Origin: Rubrivivax sp.
GTDB taxonomy: Bacteria; Pseudomonadota; Gammaproteobacteria; Burkholderiales; Burkholderiaceae_C
Direction: 5' to 3'
DNA: 59,593 bases
Assembly (NCBI GenBank): GCA_018780805.1
Contig: JADMJD010000136.1
Span: forward strand, 1-59,593
Below are positions 54,315 to 59,593 of the stretch, in pieces. Made by a program: the position numbers and the translations under genes. Every line of letters starts with the position of its first letter. Positions within the stretch are counted from its first letter, which is position 1. The notes under the pieces are model-generated. The model made no database searches. It saw only the letters and a program-made list of their open reading frames with translations, and was not told the DNA's origin.

Positions 54315-55622
54315 ATGCCCGTGAAACAACCCGCCCCCGGCGACCTGGAGCCGATCGAGACGGCCAGCCGCGACGAACTCGCCGCGCTGCAGCTGCAGCG
54401 GCTGCAGAAGACGCTGCAGGCCGCGTACGACAACGTGCCGCACTACAAGGCCGCGTTCGACGCGGTCGGTGTGCACCCGTCGGATTGCAGGTCGCTCGCC
54501 GATCTCGCCAAGTTCCCCTTCACGACCAAGAAGGACTTGCGCGACAACTACCCCTTCGGCATGTTCGCCGTGCCGCGTGAGCAGGTGGTGCGGGTGCACG
54601 CCAGCAGCGGCACCACCGGCAAACCCACCGTGGTGGGCTACACCGCCCAGGACATCAGCACCTGGGCCGACCTGGTGGCGCGCAGCATCCGCGCCGCCGG
54701 CGGCCGGCGCGGCGACATCGTGCACGTGGCCTATGGCTACGGCCTGTTCACCGGTGGCCTGGGCGCGCACTACGGCGCCGAGCGCCTGGGCTGCACGGTG
54801 ATCCCGATGTCTGGCGGCCAGACCGAGAAGCAGGTGCAGCTGATCACCGACTTCCGCCCCGACATCATCATGGTCACGCCCAGCTACATGCAGGTGATCA
54901 TCGAAGAGATGGAGCGGCAAGGCCTGGACCCGCGCGCCAGCTCGCTGCAAGTGGGGATCTTCGGCGCCGAGCCCTGGACGGAAGCGATGCGCCACGACAT
55001 CGAGCTGCGCGCCGGCCTGAAGGCGGTGGACATCTACGGCCTGAGCGAGGTGATGGGCCCGGGCGTGGCCAGCGAGTGCGTGGAAACGCAGGACGGCCCG
55101 GTGATCTGGGAAGACCACTTCTACCCCGAGATCATCGATCCAGAAACCGGCGCACCGGTGGCCGATGGCGAAGAAGGCGAGCTGGTCTTCACCACGCTGA
55201 GCAAGGAAGCCCTGCCCGTCATCCGCTACCGCACCCGCGACCTCACGCGGCTGCTGCCGCCCACCGCACGCAGCATGCGCCGCATGGGCAAGATCGTCGG
55301 CCGCAGCGACGACATGCTGATCATCCGCGGTGTCAACGTCTTCCCCACGCAGATCGAAGAGCTGGTGCTGAAGCTGCCCGAGCTCTCGGGCCAGTACCAG
55401 CTGGTGGTCACACGTTCGGGCAACCTGGACGAGCTGCAGGTGCTGGTGGAGTTGCAGCCGCAGCACGAAAGCGCTGCGCGCGAGGCCGTGGCCGCGATGC
55501 TGCAGGGCCGCATCAAGACCCTGGTTGGCGTCAGCACCACGGTGAGCGTGGGCGCGCCCGGATCCATTGAACGCACGCTGGTGGGCAAGGCCCGGCGTGT
55601 GATCGACAAGCGTCCCAAGTAA
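54315..55622 (+). CDS. paaK: Phenylacetate-CoA ligase
   Basis: 435 residues. Adenylate-forming enzyme that makes phenylacetyl-CoA from phenylacetate, ATP and CoA. P-loop [44 protein letters not shown] (A5), [13 protein letters not shown] (A7) and [20 protein letters not shown] (hinge) are all present. AGGAGA lies before the ATG. Second gene of the paa operon; 19 bp after paaI. Confidence 0.97.
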   Translation: MPVKQPAPGDLEPIETASRDELAALQLQRLQKTLQAAYDNVPHYKAAFDAVGVHPSDCRSLADLAKFPFTTKKDLRDNYPFGMFAVPREQVVRVHASSGTTGKPTVVGYTAQDISTWADLVARSIRAAGGRRGDIVHVAYGYGLFTGGLGAHYGAERLGCTVIPMSGGQTEKQVQLITDFRPDIIMVTPSYMQVIIEEMERQGLDPRASSLQVGIFGAEPWTEAMRHDIELRAGLKAVDIYGLSEVMGPGVASECVETQDGPVIWEDHFYPEIIDPETGAPVADGEEGELVFTTLSKEALPVIRYRTRDLTRLLPPTARSMRRMGKIVGRSDDMLIIRGVNVFPTQIEELVLKLPELSGQYQLVVTRSGNLDELQVLVELQPQHESAAREAVAAMLQGRIKTLVGVSTTVSVGAPGSIERTLVGKARRVIDKRPK

Positions 55623-55633
55623 CGGAGTCAGGC

Positions 55634-56644
55634 ATGTACACACAAGCGATGGACACGATGGCGCGCGAAGGCGGTGCCAAGCTGGAAAAGGTGCTGAGCG
55701 CCGACGAGCAGCACCTGCAGGAGCGCTTCGACGCCCGCATCGACGCCGGCGACTTCATCGAAGCCAAGGACTGGATGCCTGACAACTACCGCAAGACGCT
55801 GCTGCGCCAGATCAGCCAGCACGCGCACTCGGAGATCGTCGGCATGCTGCCCGAAGGCAACTGGATCGCCCGCGCGCCCACGCTCAAGCGCAAGGCCATC
55901 CTGCTGGCCAAGGTGCAGGACGAAGGCGGCCACGGCCTGTACCTGTACGCCGCTGCCGAGACGCTGGGCCAGAGCCGCGACCAGATGGTCGAGGCGCTGC
56001 ACAGCGGCAAGGCCAAGTACAGCAGCATCTTCAACTACCCCACGCTGACCTGGGCCGACATCGGCACCGTCGGCTGGCTGGTGGACGGTGCGGCCATCAT
56101 GAACCAGGTGCCCATCTGCCGCTGCAGCTACGCGCCCTATGCCCGCGCGATGATCCGCATCTGCCGCGAAGAGAGCTTCCACCAGCGCCAGGGTTTCGAC
56201 AGCCTGCTGGTGATGATGAAAGAAGGCACCGACGCCCAGCGCGCGATGGTGCAGGACGCCGTGGACCGCTGGTGGTGGCCCTGCCTGATGATGTTCGGCC
56301 CGCCCGACGACCAGAGCCCGAACAACGCGCAGGGCATGCGCTGGGGCATCAAGCGCGTCAGCAACGACACGCTGCGCCAGAAGTTCATCGACGCCACGGT
56401 CGACCAGGCCAAGCTGCTGGGCGTGACGTTGCCCGACCCGGACCTGAAGTGGAACGAAGAGCGCCAGGCGCATGACTTCGGCACCATCGACTGGTCCGAG
56501 TTCTGGCGCGTGGTGGCTGGCGACGGGCCGAACAACCGCGAGCGCCTGGCGATGCGCGTGAAGGCCTGGGACGACGGCGCCTGGGTGCGCGAAGCCGCAT
56601 TGGCACATGCCGCCAAACAAAGCACGCAGAAGGAAGCCGCATGA
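55634..56644 (+). CDS. paaA: Phenylacetyl-CoA epoxidase, catalytic alpha subunit
   Basis: 336 residues. Diiron oxygenase subunit forming ring-1,2-epoxyphenylacetyl-CoA. The iron-ligand motifs [12 protein letters not shown] and [18 protein letters not shown] are intact. The surrounding [24 protein letters not shown] is highly conserved in PaaA. ATGA overlap with paaB keeps stoichiometry. The complex also needs PaaC (scaffold), PaaB and reductase PaaE, all downstream. Confidence 0.98.
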   Translation: MYTQAMDTMAREGGAKLEKVLSADEQHLQERFDARIDAGDFIEAKDWMPDNYRKTLLRQISQHAHSEIVGMLPEGNWIARAPTLKRKAILLAKVQDEGGHGLYLYAAAETLGQSRDQMVEALHSGKAKYSSIFNYPTLTWADIGTVGWLVDGAAIMNQVPICRCSYAPYARAMIRICREESFHQRQGFDSLLVMMKEGTDAQRAMVQDAVDRWWWPCLMMFGPPDDQSPNNAQGMRWGIKRVSNDTLRQKFIDATVDQAKLLGVTLPDPDLKWNEERQAHDFGTIDWSEFWRVVAGDGPNNRERLAMRVKAWDDGAWVREAALAHAAKQSTQKEAA

Positions 56645-56931
56645 GTACGAACCAAGAATGGCCGCTGTGGGAGGTCTTCGTGCGCAGCCGCGCCGGCCTG
56701 GACCACAAACACTGCGGCAGCCTGCACGCCGCCGACCCGCAGATGGCCATCCAGATGGCACGCGACGTCTACACGCGCCGGCAGGAAGGCTGCAGCATCT
56801 GGGTCGTGCGCAGCGACCAGATCGTCGCCAACGACCCGGGCGACAAGGCGATGTACTTCGACCCGGCGGAGGACAAGGTGTATCGCCACCCGACGTTCTT
56901 CAAGCTGCCCGCTGAAGTCGACCACATGTGA
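56641..56931 (+). CDS. paaB: Phenylacetyl-CoA epoxidase subunit B
   Basis: 96 residues. [41 protein letters not shown] is the canonical PaaB sequence, forming the small bridging subunit of the epoxidase. Starts inside the paaA stop and ends 7 bp before paaC. Confidence 0.97.
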   Translation: MSTNQEWPLWEVFVRSRAGLDHKHCGSLHAADPQMAIQMARDVYTRRQEGCSIWVVRSDQIVANDPGDKAMYFDPAEDKVYRHPTFFKLPAEVDHM

Positions 56932-56938
56932 GCGCACG

Positions 56939-57706
56939 ATGACGGCTTCGATCCAACTGCAACACCGCGCCGATGTCGAGTATTTGCTGCGCCTGGGCGA
57001 CACCTGCCTGATCCTGGGCCAGCGCCTGGGCGAGTGGTGCGGCCACGCGCCGGTGCTGGAAGAAGACATTGCACTGGCCAACATGGCGCTGGACCTGATC
57101 GGCCAGACGAGGGCGTTGTTGACCCACGCGGCGCAAATCGGCGGCCAGGGCTTCGACGAAGACCAGCTCGCCTTTCTGCGCGAGGAGCGCGACTACCGCA
57201 ACCTGACGATGGTCGAGTTGCCGCGCGGCGACTTTGCCTTCACCGTGCTGCGCAACCTGTTCGTCTCGACCTGGCTCAAGCTGCACTGGGAGCGGCTGGC
57301 CGATTCGTCCGATGCCGATCTGGCCGGCATCGCCGGCAAGGCCATCAAGGAAGCGCGTTACCACCAGCAGCACGCGGCCGATTGGGTGGTGCGGCTGGCG
57401 GACGGCACAGATGAATCTCGCCAGCGCACCACCACCGCGCTGGCCGAACTGTGGCGCTACGTGCCGGAGATGTTCGCCGCCGATGCGGTGGACGCTGCCG
57501 CTGCCACGCTGGGCCCGTCGCGTGCCGCGCTGAAGGACAGCTGGCACTCCGAGGTCGGCAGCGTGTTCGCCGACGCCGGCCTGCAGGCACCGGCCGAATC
57601 ACCCTTCCGCAGCAGCGGCACACAGGGCATCCACACCGAGCACATGGGCCGCTTGCTGGCCGAGATGCAGCACCTGCAGCGCGCCTACCCCGGCGGCGTG
57701 TGGTGA
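56939..57706 (+). CDS. paaC: Phenylacetyl-CoA epoxidase subunit C
   Basis: 255 residues, ferritin-like helical subunit that pairs with PaaA but lacks the full iron site. LRLGDTCLILGQRLGEWCGHAPVLEEDIALANMALDLIGQ and KEARYHQQHAADWVVRLADGT are typical. Needed for assembly and for electron delivery from PaaE. 7 bp after paaB; paaD begins 6 bp after its stop. Confidence 0.97.
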   Translation: MTASIQLQHRADVEYLLRLGDTCLILGQRLGEWCGHAPVLEEDIALANMALDLIGQTRALLTHAAQIGGQGFDEDQLAFLREERDYRNLTMVELPRGDFAFTVLRNLFVSTWLKLHWERLADSSDADLAGIAGKAIKEARYHQQHAADWVVRLADGTDESRQRTTTALAELWRYVPEMFAADAVDAAAATLGPSRAALKDSWHSEVGSVFADAGLQAPAESPFRSSGTQGIHTEHMGRLLAEMQHLQRAYPGGVW

Positions 57707-57712
57707 GCAGCC

Positions 57713-58234
57713 ATGTGCGGTGCTGAAGTGACGGACCGCGAAACCGCCGCCTGGCGTGTGTTGCAGGACGTGCTGGACCCGGAGGTGCCGGCGCTGTCGC
57801 TGGTGGACCTGGGCATCGTGCGCGCCGTGCGTCTGCGCGAGACCGGTGTCGAGGTCGTGCTCACGCCCACCTACAGCGGATGCCCGGCCACCGAGGTGAT
57901 CTCGCAGAGCGTGGTCGACGCGCTGGTGGCCGCCGGCCTGGGCCCGGTGCAGATCACCATGCAGCGCGCGCCGGCCTGGACCACCGACTGGATCAGCGAC
58001 GACGGCCGGCGCAAGCTGCGTGAGTACGGCATCGCGCCGCCGGGGCCGGTAGATGCCGCGGCCGGCGCGCCCATCCGCATCGTGCGCAAGGCCGCGGCAA
58101 GCTTGCCGATCGCCTGCCCACGCTGCAACAGCCTGAACACCGAACGGCTGTCCGCGTTCGGGTCCACCGCGTGCAAGGCGCTGTACCGCTGTATCGCCTG
58201 CCGCGAACCTTTTGAGCACTTCAAGCCGATATGA
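57713..58234 (+). CDS. paaD: Phenylacetate pathway Fe-S maturation factor PaaD
   Basis: 173 residues. N-terminal DUF59/MIP18-type domain: VLDPEVPALSLVDLGIVRAVR and TPTYSGCPATEVI with its conserved Cys. C-terminal zinc ribbon: CPRCNSLNT and YRCIACREPFEHF. Needed for PaaE/PaaABC activity, probably for Fe-S or diiron assembly. ATGA overlap with paaE. Confidence 0.95.
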   Translation: MCGAEVTDRETAAWRVLQDVLDPEVPALSLVDLGIVRAVRLRETGVEVVLTPTYSGCPATEVISQSVVDALVAAGLGPVQITMQRAPAWTTDWISDDGRRKLREYGIAPPGPVDAAAGAPIRIVRKAAASLPIACPRCNSLNTERLSAFGSTACKALYRCIACREPFEHFKPI

Positions 58235-59313
58235 GCACGACCACTCTTTTCCATGAACTGACGGTCAGGCGCATTGAACCCGACACCCCCGAGGCCGTGG
58301 TCGTCAGCTTCGATGTGCCCGAGCCGCTGCGCGAGACCTACGCCTTCACGCAGGGCCAGTACCTCACACTGCGCAAGACCATCGCGGGCGAAGACCTGCG
58401 CCGCAGCTACAGCATCTGCGCCGGCGTGGACGACGGCGAGCTGCGCGTGGGCGTGCGCAAGGTCAAGGGCGGCGTGTTCTCGAACTGGATCAACGAATCG
58501 CTCAAGCCTGGTGACAGCATCGCGGTCATGGCGCCGCAGGGCCGCTTCTTCGTGCCGCTGGACCCGGCGTCGCGCCGCCACCATGTCGGCATCGCGGGTG
58601 GCAGCGGCATCACGCCCATCCTGTCGATCCTGAAGACCGTGCTGGCGCGCGAGCCACTCTCCAGTGCGTCGCTCATCTACGGCAACCGCATGCTCAAGTC
58701 CACGATGTTCAAGGAAGAGCTCGAGGACCTGAAGAACCGCTACTTCACGCGGCTGGCGCTGCACCATGTCTTCAGCGACGAGCCCACGGATGCTCCGCTG
58801 AACATGGGCCTGATGAACCGCGACAAGATCGCCGAGTTCCTGGCCAGCGTGGTGCCGGCGCAGGCGATCGACCATGTCTACATCTGCGGCCCTTACCAGA
58901 TGAACGACGAAGCCGAAGCCGCGCTGCTGGCCGCGGGCGTGCCCGAAGACCGCATTCACATCGAACGTTTTGGCCTGGCACCGCAAGCCGCCGGCGCGGT
59001 GCTGCACCAGGCTCTGCCGGGCGACGCCGAAAAGGCCAAGGTCGTGATCATCCGCGACGGCCTGCGCCGCGAGATCGACTTCCTGAAGGACCAGCCCAGC
59101 ATCCTGGACGCCGCCAGCGCCGCCGGCCTGGAAGTGCCTTTCAGCTGCACCAGCGGCGTGTGCGGCACCTGCCGCGCCAAGCTCATCGAAGGCGAGGTGC
59201 GCATGGAACGCAACTTCGCACTCGACAAGGCCGAGGTGGCCAATGGCTTTGTGCTGACCTGCCAGGCGCACCCGGTGACGGAGCGGGTCGTGTTGTCGTT
59301 CGATGAACGCTGA
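58231..59313 (+). CDS. paaE: Phenylacetyl-CoA epoxidase reductase
   Basis: 360 residues. FAD/NADPH reductase that feeds electrons to the diiron centre: RRSYSICAG (FAD), GIAGGSGITPILSI (nucleotide), then a plant-type 2Fe-2S domain with C-x4-C-x2-C-x29-C (CTSGVCGTC...LTC). Last visible paa gene; paaF, G, H, J and Z for ring opening and beta-oxidation are not in this window. Confidence 0.97.
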   Translation: MSTTTLFHELTVRRIEPDTPEAVVVSFDVPEPLRETYAFTQGQYLTLRKTIAGEDLRRSYSICAGVDDGELRVGVRKVKGGVFSNWINESLKPGDSIAVMAPQGRFFVPLDPASRRHHVGIAGGSGITPILSILKTVLAREPLSSASLIYGNRMLKSTMFKEELEDLKNRYFTRLALHHVFSDEPTDAPLNMGLMNRDKIAEFLASVVPAQAIDHVYICGPYQMNDEAEAALLAAGVPEDRIHIERFGLAPQAAGAVLHQALPGDAEKAKVVIIRDGLRREIDFLKDQPSILDAASAAGLEVPFSCTSGVCGTCRAKLIEGEVRMERNFALDKAEVANGFVLTCQAHPVTERVVLSFDER

Positions 59314-59593
59314 ACCGACTGGGTTTTGGCCCGCGGGATTCGGCGCGTGGGTGGCACGCCTTGGGGCTTCGCTTGAAGGCGGCGGCAGCACAGGGTGTCC
59401 CGGGCGTGCTGCGTCGCGCGAATCCGGCGGTCGGCGCTGCGCGCCGACTCCCCTGTGCTTCTCGGTCGCCCGGCCCGCCGCCGAACTCGCTTCGTTCGCT
59501 TCGCTCACTGCGCTCAGACAGACGGCGGCGAGTATGTTGACGAAGCGCGCTGCGCGCGCGGCCGGACGCCCTGCGATGCTCGGCGCCTCCCAC
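59314..59593. repeat. Noncoding repeat-rich region after paaE
   Basis: No credible gene. It holds several inverted repeats: GCACAGGG with CCCTGTGC (about 59386 and 59451), GTCGGCGC/GCGCCGAC near 59430-59448, and CCGCCGCCG (59475-59483) with CGGCGGCG (59523-59530). There is also a 9-nt tandem pattern (GCTTCGTTC, GCTTCGCTC, ACTGCGCTC, about 59489-59515). The minus-strand open frame across it (SERSERSE...) reflects this periodicity. I believe similar blocks recur in related genomes; not verified. Confidence 0.55.

Noticed and set aside
53843..59313. Complete phenylacetate degradation pathway
   Set aside because: Only activation, epoxidation and thioesterase genes are present; ring opening (paaG, paaZ) and beta-oxidation genes are not in the window.
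59183..59593. 136-residue minus-strand protein with SERSERSE
   Set aside because: Starts in paaE antisense and is explained by tandem repeat DNA; no ribosome site or known domain.

Overview
The window reads as a chromosomal segment of a GC-rich betaproteobacterium of the order Burkholderiales, most like the Leptothrix/Rubrivivax/Sphaerotilaceae-Comamonadaceae group. The evidence is the glyQ-glyS-gmhB-plsC order, the liuR/liuABCD leucine genes with an AceK and a carbonic anhydrase in the same run, a PaaABCDE epoxidase operon behind a TetR-type operator, and CCCCC/GGGGG intergenic hairpin repeats. The placement is inferred from gene content; no rRNA or other phylogenetic marker was aligned. Genes are very tightly packed, with many ATGA or GTGA overlaps. 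No tRNA, rRNA, CRISPR array or transposase was seen.

Layout. (1) 1-4012: housekeeping run glyQ (cut by the window edge), glyS, gmhB, plsC. (2) 4013-13021: an accessory block with an Asp/Glu/hydantoin-type racemase divergent from a five-gene peptide-type ABC importer plus amidase run, then a convergent ureidoglycolate lyase and a GntR/FCD regulator; together these suggest uptake and breakdown of a ureide, hydantoin or amide. (3) 13033-14046: YgjP-type metalloprotease, then a hairpin and a strong terminator. (4) 14077-21172: leucine/isovalerate operon I: liuR, thioesterase, liuA, carbonic anhydrase, aceK, thiolase, LysE-type exporter, SDR. (5) 21188-24723: orphan PAS sensor kinase (minus strand) and an acyl-CoA dehydrogenase. 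(6) 24701-35434: a glycoside-utilisation locus: LacI regulator and tryptophan-halogenase-like flavoprotein (minus strand), divergent from a TonB-dependent receptor, a sugar ABC importer (binding protein, two permeases, ATPase) and a GH1 beta-glucosidase. (7) 35470-43282: LolD/MacB-like ABC exporter pair, DUF2868 and DUF3482-GTPase proteins, trkA and trkH. (8) 43388-44494: a membrane protein and a rhodanese. (9) 44515-51465: leucine operon II: liuB, a VapBC toxin-antitoxin pair, an acyl-CoA dehydrogenase, liuC, DUF4126, liuD. (10) 51480-53745: DUF3592 protein, YbaK deacylase, DUF1289 protein, 2-hydroxychromene-2-carboxylate isomerase-like protein. (11) 53784-59313: phenylacetate operon paaI-paaK-paaABCDE, followed by a repeat-rich noncoding end.

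How it fits together. The two leucine operons are about 30 kb apart but carry nearly identical 22-bp inverted-repeat operators next to a TAGAAT/TAGATT element, so one LiuR probably controls both. Carbonic anhydrase could feed bicarbonate to the biotin carboxylase LiuBD, and AceK could direct the resulting acetyl-CoA through the glyoxylate shunt. In the glycoside locus, the receptor, ABC importer and cytoplasmic GH1 form a complete route from outer membrane to cytoplasm under a LacI protein with two candidate operators in the divergent promoter.

The most unusual signal is a family of short hairpin repeats placed exactly at gene junctions inside operons. At three junctions (7647-7724, 36168-36233, 41745-41828) the repeat forms a 21-27 codon minicistron. 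It begins at or just after the upstream stop and ends on, or within 3 nt of, the downstream start. One is flanked by an exact 13-bp duplication of the downstream start region. Two other copies show compensatory base-pair changes in their terminal stem.
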